A stretch of DNA of 64,000 nucleotides from an uncultured Spirochaetales bacterium (GTDB taxonomy: Bacteria > Spirochaetota > Spirochaetia > Sphaerochaetales > Sphaerochaetaceae), in the NCBI GenBank assembly GCA_949285785.1, contig CASEAG010000038.1, positions 1 through 64,000 of the forward strand, in the 5' to 3' direction. Shown here one piece after another: positions 51,789 through 61,263 of this stretch; position 1 is the first letter of the stretch; each line of letters opens with the position of its first letter. The notes under the pieces were generated by a model. The model was not told where the DNA came from, ran no database searches, and saw only the letters and a program-made list of their open reading frames with translations. The translations under genes were made by a program, and so were the position numbers.

Positions 51789-53140
51789 CTGGCGCTCCCG
51801 TATTCTTCGAGCTTCCTGTGAAGCGTCTTGCGTCCAATCCCCAGCACCTCGGCGGCACGGGTCTTGTTGCCCTTGCAGTGGTCGATGGTGGAAAGGATGA
51901 TCATCCTCTCGGCATCCTCGAGTCTCGTGCCTATCCTGACGCTGACAGTCTCGTCCAGGCCGCTGTCCACGATGTGGGGAGGCAGCTCGTCGACGTCGAT
52001 GATCCTCCCTCGTGCCATGACGACGCAGCTTTCGACAGTGTTCCTCAGCTCCCTTATGTTGCCGGGCCAGGAATATGCCATCAGCGCCTTCCTGGCCGCA
52101 GGAGTGAAACCTTCGATGCTGCGGCCGTCCTCCTCGTTAAACGTCTTGATAAAAGAGGCGACCAGCAGCGGGATGTCCTCCTTGCGCTCGCGAAGCGGAG
52201 GAACATGGATGTGCACGACGTTGAGCCTGTAGTACAGGTCTTCGCGGAAGCTGCCCTTGCGGATCTCCTCCTCCAGGTCCCTGTTCGTGGCGGCGACGAT
52301 GCGCACGTCGACATGAAGCGTCTCCTCGCCTCCTACGCGCTCGAACGAACGCTCCTGCAGGACGCGCAGTATCTTGATCTGGGTGTTCTGGTCGATCTCG
52401 CCGATCTCGTCCAGGAAGATGGTGCCTCCGTCAGCTAGCTCGAAGCGACCTTTCTTCTGGCTGACGGCACCGGTGAACGCGCCCTTCTCATGACCGAAGA
52501 GCTCGCTTTCCAGAAGCGTCGGCGACAACGATGCGCAGTTGACCTTGATGAACGGCCCCTGGCTGCGGTTCGAGAGGCTGTGTATCGCATCGGCGACGAG
52601 CTCCTTGCCCGTGCCGCTCTCCCCCGTGACCAGGACCGACGCCTTAGACGGAGCGACCTGCTGTATGACCTCCATCATCTTCGCCACAGCGGAGCTCTTG
52701 CCGACGATACCGTCGTAGCCCTGCCGCTTGCGAAGAGTGTCGAGCTCCGCCTTGAGCCTGGTGTTCTGCTCGCTGATCGTCCTGTTGTGCAGCGCCTTGC
52801 CGACCGTGAGGATCAGGTGGTCCAGGTCGACCGGCTTGGTGAAGAAGTCGACGGCACCGTCCCTCATCGCCTGAACGGCGTCCTCGATCGAGCCATGGCC
52901 GGTCAGGACGATCACAGGCAGCGTCGGATAGGCCGAGCTGATCTTCTTGAGAAGGTCGTAGCCGCTCATGCCGGGCATCCTGAGGTCGGTCACCACGAGG
53001 TCGACCGACTTCCTGTTGACGATGGACCAGGCCTCCTGTCCATCGGCCGCCTCGAGGGTGTCGTAGCCCTCGTCCTCGAATGCTATGCAAAGTCCGGAGC
53101 GGATGTTCTTCTCGTCATCTACCACCAGTATCGTGGCCAT
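51785..53140 (-). CDS. NtrC-family sigma-54 activator / response regulator (AtcR / Rrp2-like)
   Basis: Receiver domain with phospho-acceptor Asp52 (VVTDLRMPG), Thr80 and Lys102. The AAA+ domain has Walker A GESGTGKE (173-180), GAFTGA (220-225, contacts sigma-54), Walker B GTIFLDEIG and the R-fingers. A Fis-type helix-turn-helix ends the protein (NKTRAAEVLGIGRKTLHRKL). Length 451, a complete classical NtrC-type activator. It overlaps its kinase gene by 26 bases. It is the best candidate to bind the palindromes before the alternative sigma gene. Treponema AtcR and Borrelia Rrp2 are the closest known counterparts by role. Confidence 0.95.
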   Translation of the reverse strand: MATILVVDDEKNIRSGLCIAFEDEGYDTLEAADGQEAWSIVNRKSVDLVVTDLRMPGMSGYDLLKKISSAYPTLPVIVLTGHGSIEDAVQAMRDGAVDFFTKPVDLDHLILTVGKALHNRTISEQNTRLKAELDTLRKRQGYDGIVGKSSAVAKMMEVIQQVAPSKASVLVTGESGTGKELVADAIHSLSNRSQGPFIKVNCASLSPTLLESELFGHEKGAFTGAVSQKKGRFELADGGTIFLDEIGEIDQNTQIKILRVLQERSFERVGGEETLHVDVRIVAATNRDLEEEIRKGSFREDLYYRLNVVHIHVPPLRERKEDIPLLVASFIKTFNEEDGRSIEGFTPAARKALMAYSWPGNIRELRNTVESCVVMARGRIIDVDELPPHIVDSGLDETVSVRIGTRLEDAERMIILSTIDHCKGNKTRAAEVLGIGRKTLHRKLEEYGSAR

Positions 53141-54311
53141 CGGATACCTCCTCGATGTTCTCTATGGCGATCCTCTCGTCGCTGGGAACCGGCAGAGAGA
53201 TCGTGAACGTCGTGCCCTTGCCGACCTCGGACGAGACGCTTATGTCGCCGTCATGCTCCTTGACGATCTTGTACACCACCGTCAGACCGAGTCCCGTGCC
53301 GGAGGCCTTCGTCGTGAAGTACGGCTCGAAGATCTTTCCGATATGCTCCTGGTCTATTCCACAGCCGGTGTCCTTCACCGAGATCTTCACGTAGTCGCCG
53401 TCCGACCAGACATCGATGTCGAGACGTCCTCCGTCCTCCATCGCGTTCATCGCGTTCTTGACGATGTTCAAAAGCGCCTGGCGCAGATAGTTCACGTCTA
53501 TCATCAGCTGCGGCAGGAACGGCTGGATCTTCACCACGAGCCTGATGCCATGCTCCTCGAGCTCCGGGCGGACGAAGTCCTCCAGGGCGCCGATCACGGC
53601 GTCTATCCTCTGCTTGGACAGGGAGACGTTCATCGGACGCACCGCGAAGAGGAAGTCCACCGCGATTCCGTTGAGATGCCCTATCTCCTCCTCGAGCACG
53701 CCGAGGTAGCGCTGGGCGTCATCGAGCGTGAGGCTGCCCTTCCTCTGGAACGCCTTGCGAAGCAGCTGGATGTGGATCTGCATCGCGGCAAGCGGGTTCT
53801 TTATCTCATGGGCGACACCGGCGGCCATGGTCGTCATTGCGGCAAGCGATTCACTTCGCCTGAGGCGGGCCTGGTCCCTCCTAAGCGATGTCACGTCCCT
53901 GGTCACTATGTCCAGATACGGCTTGTCATCGATCTCGAGAGTACGGTTGACGATGCTTATGATGCGCACCTCGCTACCCTGCTGGAACGAGAACTCCCTT
54001 GTGTTCTCCTCGTCCCCTGCCTCCAGGCCCTGGAGGTACTCCAGCACCTGCTCGTCAGTGACGACCTCGTCCAGGTGATGGCCTTCGCTTCTGGACAGAT
54101 AGAGCCTGTTGGTCGGGATCATCGTGCCGAAGGAGACGTTGGCGTAGCGTATCAGCCCGTCCTGGAGCACACAGTGGCCCTCCCGGCTGTTCTCCATGAG
54201 GCTCTGCAGCAGGTCTGTCATCGTGAGCTGGGAAAGCATTATCCGCTTCAGCTCCGCCCTGGGCATGCTGTCGATCTTCTCGATCGCCTTTCTGAGTATC
54301 CTGTCCGTCAT
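53115..54311 (-). CDS. Cytosolic NtrB-type histidine kinase (AtcS / Hk2-like)
   Basis: 398 residues without membrane segments or signal. A PAS-like sensor (residues ~35-140, with HCVLQDGLIRYANVSFG) precedes the HisKA domain with His168 in MAAGVAHEIKNPLAAM. The HATPase domain has N (NIVKNAMNAM), G1 (KDTGCGID), F (KIFEPYFTTK) and G2 (GTGLGLTVVYKI). ATG 54311 overlaps the holB stop as ATGA. It should sense an intracellular signal and phosphorylate the adjacent NtrC-type regulator. Confidence 0.93.
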   Translation of the reverse strand: MTDRILRKAIEKIDSMPRAELKRIMLSQLTMTDLLQSLMENSREGHCVLQDGLIRYANVSFGTMIPTNRLYLSRSEGHHLDEVVTDEQVLEYLQGLEAGDEENTREFSFQQGSEVRIISIVNRTLEIDDKPYLDIVTRDVTSLRRDQARLRRSESLAAMTTMAAGVAHEIKNPLAAMQIHIQLLRKAFQRKGSLTLDDAQRYLGVLEEEIGHLNGIAVDFLFAVRPMNVSLSKQRIDAVIGALEDFVRPELEEHGIRLVVKIQPFLPQLMIDVNYLRQALLNIVKNAMNAMEDGGRLDIDVWSDGDYVKISVKDTGCGIDQEHIGKIFEPYFTTKASGTGLGLTVVYKIVKEHDGDISVSSEVGKGTTFTISLPVPSDERIAIENIEEVSDGHDTGGR

Positions 54312-55438
54312 AACGCAACCAGCCTCCTGCCGATACGCTCCATCATGGTACGGCTGTTCTGGCTGTAGGTCTTCGCCTCGCTCTGGCAGACGGACAGGAG
54401 ACAGAGCATCTTCTGGGAGCGCTTCAGGTCGATGTGATCCTGTCTGAATCCGTCCTCGATTATCGCGACGACCTTGCCAAGGAATATGTCGCAGGCATCC
54501 CACTGGTCCAGATGGGAGCACAGGTCACCAAGGGCCTGAGGATCGTACATGGTCCGCTTCGTGACCAGCGCATGCACGAAGTCCTCCGCCCTCACCTCGA
54601 GATCCGTCATGTCAAGGCCGCTTGTGGAGCAGATGAAGTCGTGTATGTCGTCCTGCCCGTCGGCATGATACAGGTCCCTGAGCAGTGCCTTCTGGACCCG
54701 CTTGTCGATTGGCGGAAATGCATACTGCCTTACGCGCGAGAGAATCGTCGCGAGGATGCGGCCCGCGTTCCTTGACACCAGGATGATGTATGCCCCCTGC
54801 GGCGGCTCCTCCAGGAGCTTGAGGATCGAGTTCATCGCGCCGACCGTGACATCCTCTATGTTCTCGAGGATGACGACCTTGTTCTGCCCTGCGTTCTGCT
54901 GCATGAAAGCCTGTATGGCCCTGATCTGGTCTATCGTGAAGTTACCGCTGCGGCGCCTTCTGGAAAGAAACCGTGCCAAGGCTGCGTCATAACGCGAGAG
55001 GAAGTCCTGGACCGCCTTCTCGTCGAAATCATCAGGCGCTTCGTAGAGCACGTCGGAAAGCTCGCCGGCCGCGGCGAATGCATCCTTGTCGCCGCCGCTG
55101 AAAAAGACCTCATGGAAGGCTGAGAGCTCGATGCGGGTCTCGTGTATCATCGCGTCCAGCGACCAGCGGGTCCGCTGCCGGGCGAAGTGATTCCTCATCG
55201 CCCTGAGCCTCATTGTGCCGTCGCGGTCAGACAGGATGATCAGGTCGGGGCATTCGAGACGTGCATATGCGTCTTCCTCCCCGATGAGCGAAAGACCCAG
55301 CTCGATGGCAGCGCTCATCCTGCCGCTGTACGGCCTGCCATGGAAGAGCAGCGATTGGGGCAGACTTCCGTCTGCCAGTTCATCGGACAGCCTGGCCGCG
55401 ATGCCGGGCTGGATGCGCTCCAGTCTAGACAGCGGCAT
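54308..55438 (-). CDS. holB: DNA polymerase III delta' subunit-like protein
   Basis: A clamp-loader AAA+ protein of 376 residues. The P-loop is degenerate (LLFHGRPYSGRMSA), as usual for delta'. The segments IDQIRAIQAFMQQNAGQNKV, VILENIEDVTVGAMNSILKL and LEEPPQGAYIILVSRNAGRI are typical of delta'/tau. The switch region FPPID follows. No zinc-finger Cys cluster is visible, though many delta' subunits have one. It lies between cvpA and the kinase and overlaps both. Confidence 0.88.
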   Translation of the reverse strand: MPLSRLERIQPGIAARLSDELADGSLPQSLLFHGRPYSGRMSAAIELGLSLIGEEDAYARLECPDLIILSDRDGTMRLRAMRNHFARQRTRWSLDAMIHETRIELSAFHEVFFSGGDKDAFAAAGELSDVLYEAPDDFDEKAVQDFLSRYDAALARFLSRRRRSGNFTIDQIRAIQAFMQQNAGQNKVVILENIEDVTVGAMNSILKLLEEPPQGAYIILVSRNAGRILATILSRVRQYAFPPIDKRVQKALLRDLYHADGQDDIHDFICSTSGLDMTDLEVRAEDFVHALVTKRTMYDPQALGDLCSHLDQWDACDIFLGKVVAIIEDGFRQDHIDLKRSQKMLCLLSVCQSEAKTYSQNSRTMMERIGRRLVAL

Positions 55439-55988
55439 GGGAGACCTCCTGAATTGTCCTGATGCCCTCCTGGGTCAGAGTCTCCAGCGTCCCTATGGTC
55501 GCTGGCAGCAGTGGCTGGACGATGCGGCTTATGATGACCGAGGAGGAGAAATACGGCGTGAAGTCGATGAGACTCTGAAGCGATAGCAGGTATACGACCA
55601 CTGCGACGGCCATCAGGCTCACCACCACCCCCCACACGAAGCCGAGTATGTTGTCGACGACAGAGAGGTTGAACGTCTTGACTATATGGCGCAGCATCAT
55701 CCCCACCAGCAGCACGACGAGAAAGCCGATCAACCACATCGCAAGGAACGTCAGGAACGCGACAACCCAGTGCGGCCACGAGGATGGAAGCAGAGACGCC
55801 ATCGTGTCCGATGCCACAGGCGTGAACATGATTGCGACAAGCAGGCCGATGAAGATGCCCATCCATTTGCTCATCTCCATCACGAAGCCCCTGATACAGC
55901 AGAAGACGGCGCTTATCATGCATATGACGAAGATTACGATGTCCACGACGGATATGCCTATGGATCCTATATTAATCACTGTGTCCAT
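55425..55988 (-). CDS. CvpA-family membrane protein
   Basis: The 187-residue protein has four hydrophobic segments in the CvpA pattern (SVVDIVIFVICMISAVFCCI, then GFVMEMSKWMGIFIG, then NLSVVDNILGFVWGVVVSLM). CvpA proteins affect membrane stress tolerance and, in some species, secretion; the mechanism is not settled. ATG 55988 follows GAGGTG; the upstream open frame overlaps murG and is rejected. Confidence 0.87.
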   Translation of the reverse strand: MDTVINIGSIGISVVDIVIFVICMISAVFCCIRGFVMEMSKWMGIFIGLLVAIMFTPVASDTMASLLPSSWPHWVVAFLTFLAMWLIGFLVVLLVGMMLRHIVKTFNLSVVDNILGFVWGVVVSLMAVAVVVYLLSLQSLIDFTPYFSSSVIISRIVQPLLPATIGTLETLTQEGIRTIQEVSHAAV

Positions 55989-55993
55989 TCCAC

Positions 55994-57022
55994 TCACCTC
56001 TTCTCTAACAGTATGCCGGCGATGCGTCTGGCGGCGTCGGCATGTCCTTCCTTCGATGCCGCCAGGGCGATGCCTGCGTTCAGATCGTCGTCCTCCATCA
56101 GCGACACCACGGCTTTCATGAAATCGTCTGTCTGTGCATAGACCATGCAGGCCCCCTTTTTCTCCATATGGAGGGCGTTCTCCACCTGGTCGCCCCTGCT
56201 TGCATGGCGTAGGGGGATCAGCAGCGAGCACTTGCCCAGGGCGCAGATCTCCGCGATCGCATTGGCTCCGGCCCGGCTTATGACGAGACGGGAACGGGCC
56301 ATCAGCCCCGCAAGCTCCCTGTCGATGAACTCCCTCTGCTCATACCCCTCCGCGCTTTTCGACATGTCGCCATGGCCGCCGCACTGGTGGACCACCCTGT
56401 AGCGCGGACACAACCGGTCAAGATTTGCATAGATCAGGTCGTTGACCTCGCTGGCACCCTGGCTGCCGCCGAGCACGAGGATAAGATTCCTCTCCTGCTC
56501 CACATTGTCTTTCGACAGGGCGAGCACGTCGCTTCTGACCGGGTTGCCGGTCAGCACATACTTCACACCATCGACGAGGGGACTGTCGAACGACAGGCAG
56601 ACCACATCTGCATGACGGGCGTTGAGCCTGTTGGCAAGACCCATGGAGAAGTCGCTCTCATGGGTGACGATCCTGATGCCTAGCGAGGATGCGGCCGCCA
56701 CGACGGGAACGGAGACGAATCCTCCTTTGGAGAAGAGCACGTCGGGTCTCTGCTCACGAAGGATCCTCCTGGCCTGCACATAGCCCTTTATGACACGAAG
56801 CATGTCGGTGAGGTTGCGTAGCGAGAAGTAGCGCCTCAGCTTGCCGGTGGATATGGCATGAAAGGGCATGTTCCTGTCCTCGACGATCCTGCGCTCCCTT
56901 TCACTGTCGCCGCCGATGAAGAAGGCCTCGAGGCCTTCGTCCATGCGCCTCAGCTCATCATAAACGCTGAGTGCCGGAATGACATGGCCGAGGGTGCCAC
57001 CTCCTGTAAGCGCGACTTTCAT
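55994..57022 (-). CDS. murG: UDP-N-acetylglucosamine transferase MurG
   Basis: MurG adds GlcNAc to lipid I to form lipid II at the inner membrane. Length 342. The N-terminal GGGTLGHVIPALSV loop, FSKGGFVSVPVV, THESDFSMGLANRL (donor region) and the C-terminal SRAGANAIAEICALGKCSLL, IPLRHASRGDQVENA define the family. The second Gly loop reads TLGH, where TGGH is more common. The ATG at 57022 lies 9 bases after a -10 box and has no convincing Shine-Dalgarno sequence. It heads the operon down to dinG. Confidence 0.95.
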   Translation of the reverse strand: MKVALTGGGTLGHVIPALSVYDELRRMDEGLEAFFIGGDSERERRIVEDRNMPFHAISTGKLRRYFSLRNLTDMLRVIKGYVQARRILREQRPDVLFSKGGFVSVPVVAAASSLGIRIVTHESDFSMGLANRLNARHADVVCLSFDSPLVDGVKYVLTGNPVRSDVLALSKDNVEQERNLILVLGGSQGASEVNDLIYANLDRLCPRYRVVHQCGGHGDMSKSAEGYEQREFIDRELAGLMARSRLVISRAGANAIAEICALGKCSLLIPLRHASRGDQVENALHMEKKGACMVYAQTDDFMKAVVSLMEDDDLNAGIALAASKEGHADAARRIAGILLEKR

Positions 57023-57031
57023 GACCCAAAA

Positions 57032-57058
57032 GTACTATCCACCACTTGGATGTGTCAA
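57032..57058 (-). promoter_or_regulatory. Promoter of the murG operon, near-leaderless
   Basis: Perfect TTGACA (57053-57058), a short 15-base spacer and TAGTAC (57032-57037), ending 9 bases before the murG ATG. Confidence 0.5.
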
Positions 57059-57123
57059 TTGGATACAGCTGTTTCAATTTGACACTATCAGGACCCGTTG
57101 TTTTCTCTTTCACCGTTTTTCGT

Positions 57124-57129
57124 TACTAT
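57124..57129 (+). promoter_or_regulatory. -10 box of secA, near-leaderless
   Basis: TACTAT ends 10 bases before the secA ATG. The best -35 (TTGACA at 57079-57084) is too far for it, and the hexamers at normal distance are poor. A TTGACA-17-TTTCTC alternative upstream is also possible. Confidence 0.35.
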
Positions 57130-57139
57130 TCGACCTGTT

Positions 57140-59914
57140 ATGGCCAAGAATCTACTCGCCGCACTTTTCGGCGGCACAAAGCACGACAAGGACATGAGAC
57201 GTCTCCAGCCGATCGTGGCGAACGTCAACGCACAGGCATCCTGGGCACAGGGCCTCAGTCAGGAGGACATGGTCGCCCAGACGAATGAATGGAGACGTCA
57301 GCTGACAGAAGGGACGGTCACTCTCGACGAGCTTCTTCCCAAGGCCTTCGCCATGGCGCGCGAGGCGAGCTTCCGCGTTCTGGGCGAACGGCACTACGAT
57401 GTGCAGATAATGGGTGCCATCGTCCTGCACCAGGGCGACATCCTCGAGATGAAGACCGGTGAAGGCAAGACGCTGACCTGCGTACCCGCAGCCTACCTCA
57501 ACGCACTTCCCGGCAAGGGCGTGCATGTCGTGACGGTCAACGAATACCTGGCGGGAAGAGACGCCGCCTGGATGGGGCCGGTCTACTCGTACCTCGGCCT
57601 CACGACGGGTGTCGTCATGTCCAACCAGGATGTCGCGAGCAAGCGTCGCGCCTACCAATGCGACATCACGTACTGCACGAACAACGAGCTTGGATTCGAC
57701 TACCTGAGGGACAATATGTCATGGAGCCTGGATCAGAAGGTTCAGAGGGGCCATGCCTACTGTATCGTCGACGAGATCGACTCGATCCTGATAGACGAGG
57801 CCCGCACCCCTCTGATCATCTCCGGTCAGGCCGAGGACGACTCGAAGCAGGTCAAGGCGGCAGACGGAATCGTGAAGTTCCTCAAGGAATGCGAGAAGAA
57901 CCCCGAGACCGGCGAATACTACGAGCTGACGAAGATGGAGATGCTCGACAGGAGGACCGTCGAGGCATTCGACGAGCGTGGCGACTACAGGATCGACGAG
58001 AAGAGCAAGAACGTCACCTTCACCAAGCAGGGCATCGACAACCTCGAGAGGATACTGAAGCAGCAGGGCCTCCTGGTGACCTCCACCGACGAGGATGGGA
58101 ACGATGTGACCAGCATCTACGATGACGGCAACTTCGAGATGATCCACTACTGCACAGAGGCCGTGGTCGCCCACAGGCTGTACGAAAAGGACGTCGACTA
58201 CGTGGTCAACGACGGCCAGGTCGAGATCGTCGACCAGTTCACGGGACGTGTGCTTCCCGGACGCCGCTACTCCGGCGGGCTCCATCAGGCGATAGAGGCC
58301 AAGGAAGGCGTGAAGATCCTAGGACAGTCCAAGACCTTCGCAACCATAACATTCCAGAACTTCTTCAGGATGTATTCGAAGCTCTCCGGCATGACAGGAA
58401 CCGCTGACACCGAGGCCAATGAGTTCAAGCAGATCTACGACCTGGATGTCGTGGTCGTGCCGACGAACAGGCCCATACAGAGGAAGGACCTTCCGGACCT
58501 CATCTACTACAACGAGGAGATGAAGTTCAACGCCATCGTCGAGGAGGTCAGGAGGATACATGCCACAGGACAGCCGGTCCTCGTCGGCACCGTCTCCATC
58601 GAGAAGTCGGAGGCGCTCTCGAAGCTCTTCCGCCGTGCAGGGATCCAGCACGAGGTGCTCAACGCAAAGAACCACGCCCGGGAGGCCTTCATCATAGGAG
58701 AGGCCGGCAGCAAGGGTGCCGTCACGATCTCCACGAACATGGCGGGACGAGGAACCGACATCAAGCTGGGAGGCTCTCCTGAGCACATGGCCCTGAAGAA
58801 GGTCGGCAGCGAAGCCAGCCCCGAGGAGCTCAGGGCGGCGGTCCAGGAGATTATGCCGCAGTGGAGGAGGAACTACGAGGAGGTCAAGGCTCTCGGAGGC
58901 CTTTACATCATCGGAAGCGAACGCCACGAGTCGAGACGCATCGACAACCAGCTTCGCGGACGTTCCGGACGCCAGGGCGACCCGGGCTCGTCCAGGTTCT
59001 TCGTCTCCATGGAGGACTCGCTGATGAGGCTATTCGCCTCGGACACGGTCCGCTCGCTCGTCGGCAGACTCGGGATGTCTGACGGTTCTCCGATCGAGAA
59101 CAAGATGCTGACCAACGCCATCGAGAAGGCCCAGATGCGGGTCGAGGAGCGCAACTTCGAGATAAGAAAGCGTCTGCTCGACTACGACGACGTCCTCAAC
59201 GAGGAGAGGAACTACATCTACGAGCAGAGGGACGAGATCCTCTCCAGCGACGACCTGTCGGCCCGCATAAAGGAGAACTGCCGCATATTCACGCAGTCCC
59301 TGTACGAGGAGACTCAGAAGGACGGCGCCTCCCGTTTCCGCGAAGCGCTGCAGCACACGTTCACGACGAACTTCGATCTGAGTGACGACGAGTACGCCTC
59401 CAAGCCCGTCGATACGGTCTGCGATAGGATCGACACGATCATCGAGGACAAGGAGCAGCTGATCGGCAAGGCCAACTTCAACCTGTTCCTGCGCTCTGTC
59501 TACCTCAGGAACATCGACAGGCGCTGGATCGACCATCTGGATGTCCTCGACGAGCTCAAGGACGCCAGCCAGCTGAAGAGCTACGCACAGAAGAACCCGC
59601 TGATCGAGTACAAGAACGAGGCATCCGACGCCTACGACAGGATGCTCGAGGAGATCAGCGAGAACGTGTGCCGCATGGCAGTCGCCGCGAAGTTCGTGCT
59701 CAAGGCCGCCAACCGTACGCCATCCCACCAGAAGCTCGTGCTCTCCAGACCCGATTCCAGGCAGAACACGCCCCAGAGGAACGACAAGCCGGTCACGGCC
59801 AGTGCGATGAACACTACCACGGTCGTCAGATCCACACCCAAGGTCGGACGCAACGACCCCTGCCCATGCGGAAGCGGCAAGAAGTACAAGAACTGCTGCG
59901 GGCGGAATGCCTGA
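57140..59914 (+). CDS. secA: Preprotein translocase ATPase SecA
   Basis: SecA drives protein export through SecYEG. The DEAD motor has MKTGEGKTL near residue 105 and [19 protein letters not shown]. The second motor half includes [14 protein letters not shown] and [23 protein letters not shown] (split as [13 protein letters not shown] and [10 protein letters not shown]). The C-terminal linker ends in a zinc-binding [14 protein letters not shown] that contacts SecB or ribosomes. Length 924, normal. ATG 57140 is the conserved start [12 protein letters not shown]; no Shine-Dalgarno sequence precedes it. Confidence 0.97.
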   Translation: MAKNLLAALFGGTKHDKDMRRLQPIVANVNAQASWAQGLSQEDMVAQTNEWRRQLTEGTVTLDELLPKAFAMAREASFRVLGERHYDVQIMGAIVLHQGDILEMKTGEGKTLTCVPAAYLNALPGKGVHVVTVNEYLAGRDAAWMGPVYSYLGLTTGVVMSNQDVASKRRAYQCDITYCTNNELGFDYLRDNMSWSLDQKVQRGHAYCIVDEIDSILIDEARTPLIISGQAEDDSKQVKAADGIVKFLKECEKNPETGEYYELTKMEMLDRRTVEAFDERGDYRIDEKSKNVTFTKQGIDNLERILKQQGLLVTSTDEDGNDVTSIYDDGNFEMIHYCTEAVVAHRLYEKDVDYVVNDGQVEIVDQFTGRVLPGRRYSGGLHQAIEAKEGVKILGQSKTFATITFQNFFRMYSKLSGMTGTADTEANEFKQIYDLDVVVVPTNRPIQRKDLPDLIYYNEEMKFNAIVEEVRRIHATGQPVLVGTVSIEKSEALSKLFRRAGIQHEVLNAKNHAREAFIIGEAGSKGAVTISTNMAGRGTDIKLGGSPEHMALKKVGSEASPEELRAAVQEIMPQWRRNYEEVKALGGLYIIGSERHESRRIDNQLRGRSGRQGDPGSSRFFVSMEDSLMRLFASDTVRSLVGRLGMSDGSPIENKMLTNAIEKAQMRVEERNFEIRKRLLDYDDVLNEERNYIYEQRDEILSSDDLSARIKENCRIFTQSLYEETQKDGASRFREALQHTFTTNFDLSDDEYASKPVDTVCDRIDTIIEDKEQLIGKANFNLFLRSVYLRNIDRRWIDHLDVLDELKDASQLKSYAQKNPLIEYKNEASDAYDRMLEEISENVCRMAVAAKFVLKAANRTPSHQKLVLSRPDSRQNTPQRNDKPVTASAMNTTTVVRSTPKVGRNDPCPCGSGKKYKNCCGRNA

Positions 59915-59928
59915 GGCGGGCAGACATG

Positions 59929-59967
59929 GAGAGCGGGTGTCATGAGTGATGCCCGCTCTCTTCTTGT
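59929..59967 (+). terminator. Terminator of secA
   Basis: A stem with arms GAGAGCGGG and CCCGCTCTC, extended by inner pairs (59929-59960), is followed by TTCTTGT. Confidence 0.82.
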
Positions 59968-60071
59968 CCAGGTATGGTTGTAGGAAAAGTCAAAGAATCC
60001 AATGAAATCAATGAGGAAAGCCTACCGGACTTTCCTCCTGTTGAAATATTGTCAAGGATATGACGAGCGAA

Positions 60072-61226
60072 TCAGATGAACATCTGGGGATTGAGCAGGA
60101 TGCCTCCCTGCTCGATCTGGAAATAGAGGGTCGGCCTCGTGTACGGTTCGACTGTCGAGCCGATCGTTCCAATGACCTGACCTGAGGACACCTGGCTTCC
60201 CACCACGCTGTTGACCACGGTCTCAAGGTTCGAATAGGTCGTCTTGTAGCCCTGCTCGTGCTGGATCACCAGGAAGCGCCCCGCTCCGCCTTCGACGCGA
60301 CCGGCATCGACGACGATGCCGTCAGCCGCGGCGCGGACAGCCGATCCCGCACTTGCACCGATGAGGACGCCCTGCAGGTTCTGGTTTCCGATGTACTGGC
60401 CATACGAGCCATAGATAGTCCCGTCCATTGGCATGCTGAAGGATACGGAGACCTGCTGGATGGACGAGGCATCGTCGGCGCCTGTCATGTCAGGAATGAA
60501 CAGCTCCTGCCCGACCCGTATGCTCTCGCTTCTGAGGCCGTTGATGTCCATGAGGGTCTTCCAGCCGAGCTCGGGATTGAACCTGTGGGCGATCGTGGAG
60601 AGCATATCCCCTTCCTGGACGACGTAGAGCTGACCGTTCATGTTGGGAATCTGCAGTTCGACGCCAGGTGTGATCGCCGCGATGTTGCGGATCCTGTTGA
60701 CGGAGACGAGCGTGTCGACCGTCAGGCCGAAGCGCTTGGCGACGGACTCCAGCGTATCGCCTTCCTGAAGGACATATGGCATGTAGAGAAGCACGTCTGA
60801 GTCGTCGAAGGAAGCCATGTTCTGGGCCGTGATGAGATCCACCGCACTAACGCGGCTGGAATCCGTCTGGACAGCAGGCCTCAGGGACTGGGACGTGTCC
60901 TGGACATCCGATGTGCTGGAAGCAGACTGCTGCGGAGTCTGGGTATCGTCTGTGACGGATGGCGTCACCTCATCCTCCGTAACGGTGGTCTGTGAAGTTG
61001 CTGCAGGCTGTATCGTCTCAGGCTGTCTGATCTCGACAGTCACCGGATTCTGCTGAGCCTTCGGCTGCGCCGTCTCCTCCTGCGGGGAGAGGATGACCAC
61101 GAGCAGAACCGCAATGGCGCAGATCAGGATTCCGAACACAGCTATCAGTCCGGTGATTCTGGAGGAACCTCTGCTTCTGCGTGGACGGTCAGGAGAGACC
61201 ATGTCATCGTAACTTTCGCGTCCCAT
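60072..61226 (-). CDS. LysM protein with degenerate LytM (M23) domain, probable amidase activator
   Basis: Type II membrane topology: basic cytoplasmic N-terminus, one membrane segment at ~24-46, then a Gln/Thr/Ser/Pro-rich linker to ~140. Two LysM domains follow (151-195, 201-246), which bind peptidoglycan. The last ~115 residues are an M23/LytM fold. All zinc-ligand positions are changed: HxGxD reads LQGVLI (284-289), the TYxHL His is Asn333, and HLH reads TLY (366-368). EnvC and NlpD of E. coli have the same loss and activate amidases. It is divergent from a transpeptidase gene; a role in septal or lateral wall remodelling is likely. Confidence 0.85.
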   Translation of the reverse strand: MGRESYDDMVSPDRPRRSRGSSRITGLIAVFGILICAIAVLLVVILSPQEETAQPKAQQNPVTVEIRQPETIQPAATSQTTVTEDEVTPSVTDDTQTPQQSASSTSDVQDTSQSLRPAVQTDSSRVSAVDLITAQNMASFDDSDVLLYMPYVLQEGDTLESVAKRFGLTVDTLVSVNRIRNIAAITPGVELQIPNMNGQLYVVQEGDMLSTIAHRFNPELGWKTLMDINGLRSESIRVGQELFIPDMTGADDASSIQQVSVSFSMPMDGTIYGSYGQYIGNQNLQGVLIGASAGSAVRAAADGIVVDAGRVEGGAGRFLVIQHEQGYKTTYSNLETVVNSVVGSQVSSGQVIGTIGSTVEPYTRPTLYFQIEQGGILLNPQMFI

Positions 61227-61255
61227 TTACTTTACCCTTACCTCTTCCCTATAAT
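61226..61255 (+). promoter_or_regulatory. Promoter of the FtsI-type gene, leaderless
   Basis: TTTACT (61226-61231), 18 bases and a perfect TATAAT (61250-61255), ending 8 bases before ATG 61264. Confidence 0.65.
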
Positions 61256-61263
61256 ACTCCACA

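Noticed and set aside
54312-54521. N-terminal extension of the histidine kinase and similar extensions of cvpA, yeeE, tldD and ppdK
   Set aside because: The frames stay open upstream, but the added residues are Arg/Gly/Pro-rich shadow sequence overlapping the neighbouring genes. The chosen starts have better signals or family fit.
57052-57085. GTGTCAA and TTGACAC half-sites between murG and secA, similar to the enhancer palindromes
   Set aside because: They are 20 bases apart and coincide with divergent TTGACA -35 boxes, which explains the similarity. The N3 spacing of the enhancer sites is absent.
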